Shown here: piece by piece, positions 18,052-27,040 of the stretch
Layout of the letters: the number at the start of each line of letters is the position of its first letter
Numbering within the stretch: position 1 is the stretch's first letter
NCBI GenBank assembly: GCA_003243425.1
Contig: QFQP01000036.1
Location: 1 to 64,000 of the forward strand
Direction: 5' to 3'
DNA length: 64,000 bases
Origin: Archangium gephyra
GTDB lineage: Bacteria > Myxococcota > Myxococcia > Myxococcales > Myxococcaceae
Notes under the pieces: generated by a model
What the model was told of the DNA's origin: nothing
Seen by the model: only the letters and a program-made list of their open reading frames with translations
Database searches by the model: none
Position numbers and translations under genes: made by a program

Positions 18052-19770
18052 TCAGCGTGAGGCCGTCTCGATGTCGCCGGTCTTCGCGACCACGAAGCAC
18101 ACCACGTAGCGCGTCTGCGCCCAGCCCTCGCCGCGGTAGGTGCCGACCGCGAGGAACACGTTGATGTCCGAACGCATCAACACCTCCGGCGGGAACTGGA
18201 AGTTGTTCAGGTCGTCGACGAGCTGCACGTAGCCGCGCACTTCGCCCTTCGCGATTTCGGCGGTCTTTTCGAGCACGTATTGCTGCGCGTCGACGGGCGT
18301 CCACACGCGCGCCTTCAGCTTCGCCTCGACCATGCCGCCCACGTCGCCGGGCCAGAGCGTCCACTGCGCGAGGCCGAGCTTGCGGTCCTGCCGGAGCGCG
18401 TTGAGGCGGGTGATGATGGCGGCCTCGGACTCCTTGCGCTCGAACAGCCCGAGGGGCACGTAGGTGGCGAAGATGGCCGCCAGCGCGTGGTCTGCATCGT
18501 CGACTGAACCGATGGCGATCAACTGTGCGCGCGGCTCGGTGAGTGCTTTGCGCGTGAACGGGCTGTCGAGCGCGAAGTCCATGAACACGGACAGATCACG
18601 CGAGCCGAGCAGCGCCTGACTGCCGAAGCCCGAACTCACCACGTCGAGCGGCACGTCCCAGCCGGCCATCATGCCCAGCGCGATGTCGTCAGCGTCGTGG
18701 GAGTCGCCCTTGCCGAGGGCCGCGGCGAGGTAGTGCGGCGCGAGCATCTTCGCGGTGATCGACTGCTCCTTCGTGTCGCCAACCAGCGGCAGGCCCGCGC
18801 GCTGGCGCATGCGATTGACGGCGCCGAGGAACTGCGCGTTGAAGTCACCTTTCGGAACGTCGGCACTGCCAGCCGGGCGCTGCCACGACTCAGGTGCGGT
18901 GCCCGACGGCCACAACGAGAACGACGCGACGCCGTTGCCGAGAATGCGGCCTGATTCGAACGCGGCGATCGACAGCGTGGTGTGTGTGTCGCGCGGATCG
19001 ATGGGGCACTCGAACGCGAACTCGGGCGGCTGTAGCACCTCGAGCGTCTTGCACTCGGCGACTTCGTATTCCCCCTTGTTGATAAGCGCTTCGATGCGCA
19101 CCACGTTCTTCTTCGCGACGCGGCCACGCACGACGATCGATTCGCGCAGACCGACGAACTGAATCGGCTTCGAGAACTCGGCTTCAGGCGTGCCCCAGGC
19201 GACGACCAGCACGCCCTTCGTGCCTTCGCGCAGCACCGACACGCCCGTCAGCGGGGCCTGAATCTTCGAGAGCCCCTTGAGCTGCTCACGCCAATTCGCG
19301 AGCCACTGCTCGTCGCTCACGCCGGCAGGAACGTCGCCCGACAGGGCCCACAAACGCGGGTCTTCGACGGTCGATCCGCAGCGGCGTGCGATGAAGCTCT
19401 GCAACAGGTTGCCGGGGTACTCGCTGCGCGCGAGGTAGTAGTGCGACACCTCGCGAGCGATGCACTGCATGTCGACGCTCAATGCGGTGCCGAACGCAGG
19501 CACGTCCTGCGCGATCGCCACTTCCCACGGCGTCTTCGGCTGCACGTGCTCGACGCTCGCCGACGTGGGCAGCGGGCCCTTCAACGTCCACTGGTCGATG
19601 GCCCTGGCGCTGTCGCGCGCGAGGTCGAGCTTCGGTTCGCGCAGCGCGACTCGCTGAAGCTGTTCCTTCTTTGGAAACTGGTCCGCCGCCATCGACGACG
19701 CCGCCGCCCACTGCGCCGAAGCGCACCCCGTCACGCCCACCGACACCACCACCATCGCCATCCAACGCAT
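18052..19770 (-). CDS. Lipoprotein with CAP/SCP-like domain
   Basis: From ATG 19770 the product has 572 residues and a leader MRWMAMVVVSVGVTGC ending in a lipobox-like cysteine. The central to C-terminal part, beginning FLGAVNRMRQRAGLPLVGD, has the look of a CAP (SCP/PR1) domain, whose fold typically opens with a helix of pattern xLxxxNxxRxxxGLxxL. The following LAPHYLAAALG and LITRLNALRQDRKLG are compatible with two such copies. The N-terminal 330 residues are unassigned. It sits at the outer or inner membrane. The remote ATG at 19800 is less likely. Confidence 0.6.
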   Translation of the reverse strand: MRWMAMVVVSVGVTGCASAQWAAASSMAADQFPKKEQLQRVALREPKLDLARDSARAIDQWTLKGPLPTSASVEHVQPKTPWEVAIAQDVPAFGTALSVDMQCIAREVSHYYLARSEYPGNLLQSFIARRCGSTVEDPRLWALSGDVPAGVSDEQWLANWREQLKGLSKIQAPLTGVSVLREGTKGVLVVAWGTPEAEFSKPIQFVGLRESIVVRGRVAKKNVVRIEALINKGEYEVAECKTLEVLQPPEFAFECPIDPRDTHTTLSIAAFESGRILGNGVASFSLWPSGTAPESWQRPAGSADVPKGDFNAQFLGAVNRMRQRAGLPLVGDTKEQSITAKMLAPHYLAAALGKGDSHDADDIALGMMAGWDVPLDVVSSGFGSQALLGSRDLSVFMDFALDSPFTRKALTEPRAQLIAIGSVDDADHALAAIFATYVPLGLFERKESEAAIITRLNALRQDRKLGLAQWTLWPGDVGGMVEAKLKARVWTPVDAQQYVLEKTAEIAKGEVRGYVQLVDDLNNFQFPPEVLMRSDINVFLAVGTYRGEGWAQTRYVVCFVVAKTGDIETASR

Positions 19771-19840
19771 CGTCGACCTCCGACCTTCGGGTTTCGTCAC
19801 CGCCTAGCAGATCGGGCGGCGCACAGAAGCCTGACGACGC

Positions 19841-20719
19841 TCAGGATTTCGGGGCGACGCTCAACGCCGCTTCGACGAGCGGGTGCAGCCCACTGCTCTT
19901 TCGCCACGCCGCGAAGATGGGGAACGAAGTGACCGGGCGCTCCAGTTTGCGCGCGACGACGCCGCTCATCTTCGGGCCGGCCTCGGTGAGCCACGGCACC
20001 AGCGAAAAGCCGAGCCCCGCCGCGACGAAGCCCAGAATGGTGTCGGAAGAATCGGCGGCGAACCCTTCGCGCGGGGTCACGTCGTGCTGCCGCAACGCCT
20101 CGAGCTGCAGCCCCTTGAGCGTGCGGTCGGAGTGGTAGGCGATGAAGGGCACGTCGGCGAGCCGCGACAACGTGGGCGCGCTCTTCTGCGCGAAGGGCCC
20201 GTGGGTGGGCGCGACGATCCACGCCTCGGTCTTGCCGATCTGTCGCGCCTCGATGTCACCGGGAACCTCCGGCAACCAATCGATGAGCAGGTCGGTCTGG
20301 CCCGCACGAAGTTGAACGAGGTCGGCGGTCTGCACTTCGGTCAGCGCCACCGTGATGTCGGGCCGCGCGTCTTGCAGTCTGCGCAGCCACTCGGGCACGA
20401 GGTGACGCAGCAGGTGACCGGCGGCGTGCATCTTCAGGGTTCCGCCCACCACCCCGCCGCGCACCCGCGCTTCGATGGCCGGCAGCTGCTCGAAGAACGG
20501 CGAGACCGCGTCGAACAACACCCGGCCTCGCGCCGTGAGCACCACGCGGTCCTTCCCCACGCGCTCGAACAACTTCACGCCGAGCTCGTCTTCGAGCCGT
20601 CGCACCTGCTGATGCACGCCGGGCTGGGTGATGGGGTACGGGAACGCCCGCGCCGCGCGTGCGTACCCTTCGGTCTTCGCCACCCAATAGAAGCCTTCGA
20701 TTCGCTGGAGATTAATCAC
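19841..20719 (-). CDS. LysR-type transcriptional regulator
   Basis: The 292-residue protein has an N-terminal winged helix-turn-helix (2-62): NLQRIEGFYWVAKTEGYARAARAF, then ITQPGVHQQVRRLEDELG and LFERVGKDRVVLTARG. A LysR substrate-binding domain follows (about 90-290) with two alpha/beta lobes. It is divergent from a small membrane protein at 20815, and the 95-bp gap holds inverted repeats, so it probably controls that gene and itself. Effector unknown. Confidence 0.88.
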   Translation of the reverse strand: MINLQRIEGFYWVAKTEGYARAARAFPYPITQPGVHQQVRRLEDELGVKLFERVGKDRVVLTARGRVLFDAVSPFFEQLPAIEARVRGGVVGGTLKMHAAGHLLRHLVPEWLRRLQDARPDITVALTEVQTADLVQLRAGQTDLLIDWLPEVPGDIEARQIGKTEAWIVAPTHGPFAQKSAPTLSRLADVPFIAYHSDRTLKGLQLEALRQHDVTPREGFAADSSDTILGFVAAGLGFSLVPWLTEAGPKMSGVVARKLERPVTSFPIFAAWRKSSGLHPLVEAALSVAPKS

Positions 20720-20739
20720 TCACCCCAGCTTATCGATTC

Positions 20740-20787
20740 ACGATGAACGTGTAACACACACTTTCCGACGTTCGGGCGTTTCATCGT
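20740..20787. promoter_or_regulatory. Paired inverted repeats in LysR intergenic region
   Basis: ACGATGAACG (20740-20749) and CGTTTCATCGT (20777-20787) form an imperfect inverted repeat with a 27-bp gap, and ATCG-N5-CGAT lies at 20732-20744. They sit between the divergent LysR gene and the membrane-protein gene, which is where LysR regulators usually bind two sites. Confidence 0.4.
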
Positions 20788-20814
20788 TCTCACCCGCTGC
20801 CCTGGAGAACGCCC

Positions 20815-21099
20815 ATGAACGCCATGAAGAACTTCGCCCACCTCGTCGTGCTCGCGCTGTGGATGCTCGCGGGCGCCGCCTTCAGCCTGAAGGTGTTGTT
20901 CGCCGGGGCCTTCATTCCCGTGCTGCTCTTCTGGGCGTGGTTCGGCGGCTACGCGGCGGTCACTTCGTTCCTGGCCGACAAGTTCAAGTCACCGGTCGGC
21001 GCGTTGTTGAGCCACGGCGCCGTCGTTCTGTTCGTGTCGCTGATGCCGAAGGTGATGCCGTTCTCGGTGCTGCGCCTGGGCATCGACCTTCTGGGTTGA
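20815..21099 (+). CDS. Small integral membrane protein
   Basis: The 94-residue product has three hydrophobic segments: HLVVLALWMLAGAAFSL, GAFIPVLLFWAWFGGYA and GALLSHGAVVLFVSLMP. GGAG lies 9 bases before ATG 20815. It is divergent from the LysR gene and ends flush against the convergent repeat protein gene. No family recognised. Regulation by the adjacent LysR is an inference from position. Confidence 0.7.
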   Translation: MNAMKNFAHLVVLALWMLAGAAFSLKVLFAGAFIPVLLFWAWFGGYAAVTSFLADKFKSPVGALLSHGAVVLFVSLMPKVMPFSVLRLGIDLLG

Positions 21100-24000
21100 T
21101 CAGTTGGCCACGCCCACCGTGTACGCCCCGAGTGCGCCGGTGCTCACGCGCACGAAGTACGTGCCGGCTGCGGTCACCGAGAACGTGAGCGAGCCCGGGC
21201 CCGTACCCGTCGCGATGGCCGTGCCGGTCGCGGTCTCGACGCGAACCGAGGTGGCCACTCCGGTCGTCACCACGCGCAGCGCGAGCGGGCCCGCGGTGGT
21301 GAACGTGAAGTAGTCGAAGTCACCCGTGTACTGGAGCGCGCCGTTCGACGTGCTGCCGGCGACGGTGAGGCCCGTGGCGCCGGTGCGCGCATCGGCGTGG
21401 TCGTCTTCGCCGTTGTCGATGACGCGCAGGGTCCACGCCGAGAGCGTCGAAGCGTAGGCACGCGTGCACAGGAACAGGGTCTGCGAGGCAGAGGCCTTGA
21501 AGTGCACCGCTTCGCTGTCGGTGGTCGAGATGAGCGTCGCGGTCGCGGTGTAGACGGTGAGGTACACGTCGGTGCTGGTCGTCTCTTCGAAGGTGTAGCC
21601 GTGGTTGGCGATGACCGGCACCGCGACACAGTCGGTGTCGTTGGTGAGGTCGAACCGGCCGCTCAGGCTGGCTCCGGGGCTCAGCGGCGCCGGGGTGTCG
21701 TCGCGGGAGTCGGCGTGGTCGTCGACGCCTTCATCGGTGACCCGCAGGGTCCACCCGCTCACCACGTTCGCGTTGAAGGACCGCGTGCACAGGAACAGCG
21801 TCTGCGAGGAACCCGCCTCGAAGCGCACCGACTCGGCGTCGGTCTCGGCGAGGTAGGTGCCGGTCGCCGTGTACACCGACAGGAACACGTCGACGTTGGT
21901 GGTCTCGGCGAAGGTGTAGATGCGGTTGGCCTGCACCGGCACCGCGACGCACTCCACGTCGTAGGGGTACTGGAAGTTGCCGCTGAGGCTCGCGCCGGGA
22001 GAGGCCGTGGGCGTGAGGGTCACCGGGCCGTCGGCGCGCGAGTTCACGTAGTCGTCGACGCCTTCGTCGGTGACCCGCAGGGTCCAGCTGGCCAGGGAGG
22101 CGGCGTTGAAGGCCCGCGTGCACAAGTAGAGCGTCTGCGTGCTGCCCGCGATGAAGCGGTGCGACTCGGTGTCGGTCTGCGACACGAAGGTGCCGGTGGC
22201 CGTGTAGATGGCGGTGTACACGTCGGCGTTGCTGGTCTCCGAGAACACGTAGATGCGGTTGGCCTGCACCGGCACCGCGAGGCACTCGGTGTCGTACGGG
22301 TACTGGAACTGGCCGGTCACCGTGGCGCCGGGGAGCAGCGTCGCCGGGTTCTCGGTGCGCGAGTTGGCGTGGTCGTCGACCCCCACGTCGGTCACCGTCA
22401 ACGTCCAGCTGGCGATGTTCGTCGCCGAAGACGCGCGGGTGCAGAAGTAGAGCGTCTCGTCGTTCTGCGAGAGGAACCGGTGCGACTCGTCTTCGGTGCT
22501 GGCGACGAAGGTACCGGTCGCCGTGTAGAGCGTGTCGACCACGTCGGTGCCGGAGGTTTCCGCGAAGTGGTAGATGCGGCCGGCCTGCACCGGCACCGCC
22601 AGGCAGTCCACGTCGCCGACGAAGTCGAACTTGCCGGTCAGCGTGTTGCCCGGTGAAGCGCTGGGCGTGAGCGTCGCCGGGTTGTCGCTGCGCGAATCGG
22701 CGTGGTCATCGACGCCCGAATCGCTCAGCCGCAGGGTCCATGCGCTGAGCGACGACGACGCGTTGGCTTCCACGCACAGGAACAAGGTCTCGGCCACGGC
22801 GGTCTTGAAGCGCAGCCACTCGCTGTCGGTGCGCGGAATGTACGTGCCGGTCGCGGTGAACACGGTGAGGCGCACGTCGAGCGTGGTGAGCTCTTCGAGC
22901 TGGTACACGCGGTTGGCCTGCACCGGTACCGCGAGGCAATCGACGTCGCCGGGGAAATTGAAGACACCGTTCACCGAGGTGCCCGGGTTTGCTGGCATCA
23001 CCACCGACGGGTTTCCGTCACGCGAGTCGGCGTGGTCGTCGCTCGAGAAGGTCAGCGAGAGCGTGGTGTTGCCCATGGCCGACGCGGTCTGTGGCCGCGC
23101 CTGCATGAAGAAGGTGCCGGTGCTCGCCAGCTTCACGTGCACGCGGTTGCTGCCGTTGGTGGCGATGGCCGTCGCGCCGTTCGAGCCGTAGAGCGACACG
23201 TACGAGCTCACGCCGCTGACTTCACCGAGCACCACGGTGCCGGCGTCGGCGTTGAACAGCACCCAGTCGACGTCGCCAGCGGGCGCGTAGGTGTGCTGCT
23301 GCGGCGTGCCGGGGAAGATGGGTTTGGCGAGCGCGGGGCACTCATCGGGCTCGTAGCTGTCGCCGGTCGAGTGCTGCGTGCTGCAGGTCGGCGGAGCGAT
23401 GACCTCGCAGCCGGTCGGGCCTTCCTGGTAGCCGATGTTGCACGCGCAGCTCGCGCCTCCGTCGACGGCGCTGCACACGCCGCGGTTGGGTTGGTTGCAG
23501 GGGTTGGGGTTGCACGCGTCGAGCTGCACGCAGCTGCCGTTCATGTCGACGAAGCCGGCGTTGCAGCCACACACCGCCGCGCCGTTGAGCGCCGTACACA
23601 CGCCCCGGTTGGGCTGGTTGCACGGGTTGGGGCTGCACACGTCGACCACCACGCAGGTGCCTCCTTGATCTTGAAAACCCGCGTTGCAGCCGCAGATCGC
23701 AGTGCCGTTGGCAGCGGTGCACACCCCACGGTTGGGCTGCGTGCACGGGTTGGGGTCGCAGGCGTCGTCGAGCACGCAGGCTCCGCTCTGATCCCGGTAG
23801 CCCGCGTTGCAGCCGCAGATGGCGACGCCGCTCTGCTCGGTGCACACGCCGCGGTTGGGCTGCGTGCACGGGTTGGGGTTGCAGGCCTGCATCGGCACGC
23901 ACTGCCCGCCGACGTCGGGCCGGTAGCCGCTGTCACACCCGCACGTCACCAGGCCGCCCACGGTGCTGCACTGCGTGCGGTTGGGCTGCGTGCAGGGGTT

Positions 24001-24708
24001 GGGCATGCACGACGGCGCGCGCACACACGCGCCGGTACCGTCGTCGATGAAGCCTGAGTCGCACTGACAGATCGCCGTGCTGCCCTGCGCGACGCACACG
24101 CCGCGGTTGGGCTGCGTGCAGGGGTTGTTGGCGCACGGGTTGATGGCCGTGCAGCCGCCCATGCCGTCGTCGACGAGGCCCACGTCACACGCGCAGGTCA
24201 CGACGTTGTCGTTCACCGCGCACACCGACTTGCCCGGCATGGCGCAGGGGTTGGGCGTGCAGCTCTGTGCGGCAACGCACACGCCCTGTGCGTTTTCGAG
24301 GAAGCCCGAATCGCACCGACAGATGGCGGTGCTGCCCTGCGCCACGCAGACGCCGCGGTTGGCTTCGGTGCACGGGTCGTTGGCGCACGGGTCGTCTGCG
24401 ACGCAGCCACCGGCACCGTCATCGCGGAAGCCGTCGTCACAGGCGCACGCCACCAAGCCGTTGGTCGCCGTGCACACCGACTTGTGGGCGCCGGTGCAGG
24501 GGTTGGGGTTGCAGCTCTGGGCGCGTACGCACACGCCAGCGACGTCTTGCAGGCCCGCGTTGCACGAACAGCTCGCGACGCCAGCCACGCTGGTGCACAC
24601 CGAGCGGTCCCCACTGCATGGGTTGGGGTCACAGGCGTCGAGGGGCGGGATCGACGGTGAACACGCAGCGGCGAAGAGCAACGGAACCAGAAGACGGAGT
24701 GACTTCAC
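21100..24708 (-). CDS. Giant lipoprotein: ten EGF-like repeats plus PPC-like repeats
   Basis: The 1202-residue protein starts at GTG 24708, overlapping the upstream stop (GTGA). Its leader VKSLRLLVPLLFAAAC is a lipoprotein signal. Then come ten tandem EGF-like units of about 40 residues (C-x-PNPC-QPNRGVC, GxAxCxC-x-GF), from about 24 to 430. After these are five copies of a roughly 115-residue beta-rich unit opening DDHADSR and containing DC-x-AVPV and LFLCTR, with a sixth divergent, terminal PPC-like unit. Each full copy carries a conserved cysteine pair. These resemble bacterial pre-peptidase C-terminal domains but no peptidase is attached. A surface adhesion or matrix role is likely. It is cotranscribed with the Cys-rich lipoprotein gene upstream. 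Confidence 0.8.
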   Translation of the reverse strand: MKSLRLLVPLLFAAACSPSIPPLDACDPNPCSGDRSVCTSVAGVASCSCNAGLQDVAGVCVRAQSCNPNPCTGAHKSVCTATNGLVACACDDGFRDDGAGGCVADDPCANDPCTEANRGVCVAQGSTAICRCDSGFLENAQGVCVAAQSCTPNPCAMPGKSVCAVNDNVVTCACDVGLVDDGMGGCTAINPCANNPCTQPNRGVCVAQGSTAICQCDSGFIDDGTGACVRAPSCMPNPCTQPNRTQCSTVGGLVTCGCDSGYRPDVGGQCVPMQACNPNPCTQPNRGVCTEQSGVAICGCNAGYRDQSGACVLDDACDPNPCTQPNRGVCTAANGTAICGCNAGFQDQGGTCVVVDVCSPNPCNQPNRGVCTALNGAAVCGCNAGFVDMNGSCVQLDACNPNPCNQPNRGVCSAVDGGASCACNIGYQEGPTGCEVIAPPTCSTQHSTGDSYEPDECPALAKPIFPGTPQQHTYAPAGDVDWVLFNADAGTVVLGEVSGVSSYVSLYGSNGATAIATNGSNRVHVKLASTGTFFMQARPQTASAMGNTTLSLTFSSDDHADSRDGNPSVVMPANPGTSVNGVFNFPGDVDCLAVPVQANRVYQLEELTTLDVRLTVFTATGTYIPRTDSEWLRFKTAVAETLFLCVEANASSSLSAWTLRLSDSGVDDHADSRSDNPATLTPSASPGNTLTGKFDFVGDVDCLAVPVQAGRIYHFAETSGTDVVDTLYTATGTFVASTEDESHRFLSQNDETLYFCTRASSATNIASWTLTVTDVGVDDHANSRTENPATLLPGATVTGQFQYPYDTECLAVPVQANRIYVFSETSNADVYTAIYTATGTFVSQTDTESHRFIAGSTQTLYLCTRAFNAASLASWTLRVTDEGVDDYVNSRADGPVTLTPTASPGASLSGNFQYPYDVECVAVPVQANRIYTFAETTNVDVFLSVYTATGTYLAETDAESVRFEAGSSQTLFLCTRSFNANVVSGWTLRVTDEGVDDHADSRDDTPAPLSPGASLSGRFDLTNDTDCVAVPVIANHGYTFEETTSTDVYLTVYTATATLISTTDSEAVHFKASASQTLFLCTRAYASTLSAWTLRVIDNGEDDHADARTGATGLTVAGSTSNGALQYTGDFDYFTFTTAGPLALRVVTTGVATSVRVETATGTAIATGTGPGSLTFSVTAAGTYFVRVSTGALGAYTVGVAN

Positions 24709-25475
24709 TGACAGAACCCCACGAGGCCGGCGATGGGCTGGTAGCAGTTGTTGCTCAAGCAATCAGCGGCGCTCGCGCACGGAGCGCCCGCGGTCTTCGG
24801 CGAACAGAAGCCCAGCACGTCGGTCTGCAGGCCGCGCACGCACGCCCAGTTCGCAGGGCAGTGGCTGACCGTGTCGCACATCCCGATGAGACAGATCTTC
24901 TCTTTGTTCGGAATCAGCCCGTCGTTGCAGATGGCGCCGCTGGTGCCCGTGGGGCAGGTCTTGTCGGCCGCGCACGCGGGGAAGGTGTGGCACCTGGGCA
25001 TCGGGTTTCCGTGGTCGCCTTCGTCGAAGCACACCGACCGCGAGTCGCAGTTGTCGTTGCCGCTCGGCGCCTTGTCGGGGTCACACGTCGTCTGCGGAGG
25101 CGGCGTGCTGCAGAACCCCGCGGTGCAGATCTGCTGCTCCGCGCAGTCACCGGCCACGTTGCAGGTCGGCACCGCGGTGTTGTGGCAGAGGCGATCTCCC
25201 TCGGTGTCGCAGTACTGGTCGCTGCGGCAGTTGGCGTTCGACGTGCAACCGAGCGCGCACAGCCCGTTGAAACAGAACTGACCCGAAGGGCACGGCCGCG
25301 AAGACGAGCACCACAGCTCGATGACCTGCGAACCACCGCCGCCGCCGCCGCCACTGCCGCCACCGGTGTTCGCGGTGCCGCCACCGGCGCCACCGTCGTT
25401 GAGATCCACGCGCACGTCACACGCGCTCAGCACCACCACCGCGAAAAAACCTGCTGTGAACCACGTTCTGGCCAT
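24705..25475 (-). CDS. Cys-rich lipoprotein with Gly-rich linker
   Basis: ATG 25475 is preceded by a strong GGAGGG, fixing the start. The 256-residue product has leader MARTWFTAGFFAVVVLSAC (lipidated C19), a low-complexity Gly/Thr linker (about 28-48), then several CxSxxxCPxGQxCxNGLC-type cysteine knots up to the C-terminus GLVGFCQ. More than 20 cysteines suggest several disulfide-stabilised, EGF- or Dickkopf-like modules on the cell surface. It is first in the operon with the giant EGF/PPC-like protein, and both probably act together outside the cell. Confidence 0.75.
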   Translation of the reverse strand: MARTWFTAGFFAVVVLSACDVRVDLNDGGAGGGTANTGGGSGGGGGGGSQVIELWCSSSRPCPSGQFCFNGLCALGCTSNANCRSDQYCDTEGDRLCHNTAVPTCNVAGDCAEQQICTAGFCSTPPPQTTCDPDKAPSGNDNCDSRSVCFDEGDHGNPMPRCHTFPACAADKTCPTGTSGAICNDGLIPNKEKICLIGMCDTVSHCPANWACVRGLQTDVLGFCSPKTAGAPCASAADCLSNNCYQPIAGLVGFCQ

Positions 25476-25560
25476 GAGGCCCTCCTGCGCATGTGTTGGG
25501 ACGAGCGTGGAATTTTTATGAAGAATTTCTCGGGCACTCGTCTGGTAGGGGCCTTCGCGC

Positions 25561-26487
25561 ATGGTGCCCGCCGTTCTCCTGCTCACGCTGACCGCCGCGC
25601 CCCAGGCGCAGCTCGCGTACCGCGTGCAGAACGGAATCTCCGGGTGTCCCGACGAGCGCTGGGTGCGTGCCGCCGTGGCAGCGCGCCTGGGCCGAGACCC
25701 GTTTTCTGACGGCGCTGCGGCACGCATCGAGGTGAACATCGGCTCCGACACGCCACCGGCGCTCGAAGCGCAACTGCTGGTGACGCGCGAGAACGGTCGC
25801 GTCGGCCGGCGCCTGCTCGATTCGCCCAGTGGCGATTGCATGGAGCTGGCCTCGGCCGTCGAGCTGGCCATTGCGCTCTCGCTCGACCCGACGATGCGCC
25901 CGGCGAAACCGGAGCCGGAGCCCGAGCCCGTGGCCGACGCGCCCGCCCCACCCCGACCGATGGTCACGCCCGTCGTTCCGGTCGAAGTGAAGCCAGCCCC
26001 ACGAGTTCCCGTCGCCTTTCGTGCTCACGCGGCGCTGCTCGGTACGGCGGGAGCGGTGCCGGGATTCACCGGCGGGCTGCTGGTCGGCGGCGGCGTGGCC
26101 ATTTCACGCTTCAGCGTCGCGCTCGAGGCCCGCGCGCACCTCCCGACCGGCGTGGTGGTCGGTGAGCGCCGTGTGGGCACGTTCCTCTTCCTCGGCAGCC
26201 TCGTGCCGTGCCTCGGGCTGGGCGTGTTTCAGGGGTGTCTTGTGGGCTCGCTCGGCGCGCTGCAATTCGAAGAGTCGTCGTCGCGGCAGACGTCGCTGAT
26301 GGCGCAGGCCGGTGCGCGCGTCGCGCTCCGATTCGAACCGTGGGACCACGTGGTCGTCAGCCCGTGGGTCGAAGGCGCGGCGGTGCTCACCCGCACCACC
26401 CTGTCGCTCGACGGCCAGCCGCTGTGGGTCACCTGGCCGGTCGCGATTTCCGGCGGCGTCACGTTCGAGTGGTCGATTTCTTCATGA
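25561..26487 (+). CDS. Hypothetical exported beta-rich protein, first in a sigma-factor operon
   Basis: The 308-residue product begins MVPAVLLLTLTAAPQAQ, a cleavable signal peptide. Residues about 17-110 contain ISGCPDERWVRAAVAARLG and SGDCMELASAVELAIALSL, with two cysteines. A Pro/Glu/Lys-rich linker (PAKPEPEPEPVADAP) follows, and the last 150 residues alternate small beta-strands (GTAGAVPGFTGGLLVGGGVAISRFSVALEAR), reminiscent of an outer-membrane beta-barrel. Similar proteins are encoded next to ECF sigma genes in myxobacteria. The sigma gene follows after 34 bp. Function unknown; envelope sensing is inferred from context. Confidence 0.65.
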   Translation: MVPAVLLLTLTAAPQAQLAYRVQNGISGCPDERWVRAAVAARLGRDPFSDGAAARIEVNIGSDTPPALEAQLLVTRENGRVGRRLLDSPSGDCMELASAVELAIALSLDPTMRPAKPEPEPEPVADAPAPPRPMVTPVVPVEVKPAPRVPVAFRAHAALLGTAGAVPGFTGGLLVGGGVAISRFSVALEARAHLPTGVVVGERRVGTFLFLGSLVPCLGLGVFQGCLVGSLGALQFEESSSRQTSLMAQAGARVALRFEPWDHVVVSPWVEGAAVLTRTTLSLDGQPLWVTWPVAISGGVTFEWSISS

Positions 26488-26493
26488 AAATCG
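26474..26493. promoter_or_regulatory. 20-bp dyad before the sigma-factor gene
   Basis: CGATTT-CTTCATGA-AAATCG has perfect 6-bp arms and spans the stop codon of the upstream gene, 28 bp before the sigma-factor ATG. A related half (ATGAAGAATTTC) lies at 25518-25529 before the operon, suggesting a shared regulatory element. It could equally be an A+T-rich translation signal. Confidence 0.35.
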
Positions 26494-26521
26494 CTCCGCG
26501 CTCCCAATACCGGTGCGAAGC

Positions 26522-27040
26522 ATGAGTGCCAGGCAAGCGCTCGACGCGCTGTACCGCGCGGAAATGAAGGCCATCTACGGCTTCCTCTGGAAGCTGGGGG
26601 CGATGGAGTCGGAGATGGAGGACCTCGTGCACGACGTGTTCGTCACCGCCGCGCGCCGTTGGTCTTCGTACGACCCGCGCCGGCCGGCGCGCCCGTGGCT
26701 GATGGGCATCGCCTACCGCGTGTATTCCGACGTGCGCCGGTCGCGGAAGCCGACCGAAGAAGTGCCCGAGCTGGTCGACGCGCGCCCCGGCCCGGACGAG
26801 ACCGTCGCGCAGCAGCAGGCGCGCCGCGTGTTGAGAGCCGCGCTGGCCACGCTGCCCGAAGAGCGCCGCACCGCGTTCGTGTTGCACGAGCTCGAAGGCG
26901 TGTCGGTGAACGAGGTGACGGCGTTGATGGACGCCCCGTTGCCCACCACCTACTCACGGCTCAAGCTGGCGCGTGAAGAAGTGGCGCGCGCCGTTCAGGC
27001 CTTTCGTCGCGAAGAAGCCCGTCGTGGAGGTGAAGCATGA
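26522..27040 (+). CDS. ECF sigma factor (sigma-70 family)
   Basis: The 172-residue protein has region 2 (about 5-70: LDALYRAEMKAIYGFLWKLG, DLVHDVFVTAARRW, PARPWLMGIAYRV) and region 4 (about 100-155: LATLPEERRTAFVLHELEG, VSVNEVTALMDAPLPTTYSRLKLAREE). Regions 1.1 and 3 are absent, as in ECF factors. It is coupled to the next gene by ATGA, which should encode the anti-sigma factor. It directs RNA polymerase to a small regulon, probably including its own operon. Confidence 0.9.
   Translation: MSARQALDALYRAEMKAIYGFLWKLGAMESEMEDLVHDVFVTAARRWSSYDPRRPARPWLMGIAYRVYSDVRRSRKPTEEVPELVDARPGPDETVAQQQARRVLRAALATLPEERRTAFVLHELEGVSVNEVTALMDAPLPTTYSRLKLAREEVARAVQAFRREEARRGGEA

Noticed and set aside
23460..24650. 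Regular repeats that could be mistaken for CRISPR or a tandem DNA repeat
   Set aside because: The periodicity is about 120 bp and follows EGF-like codon patterns (NPCxQPNRGVC) with sequence variation, so it is protein repetition.
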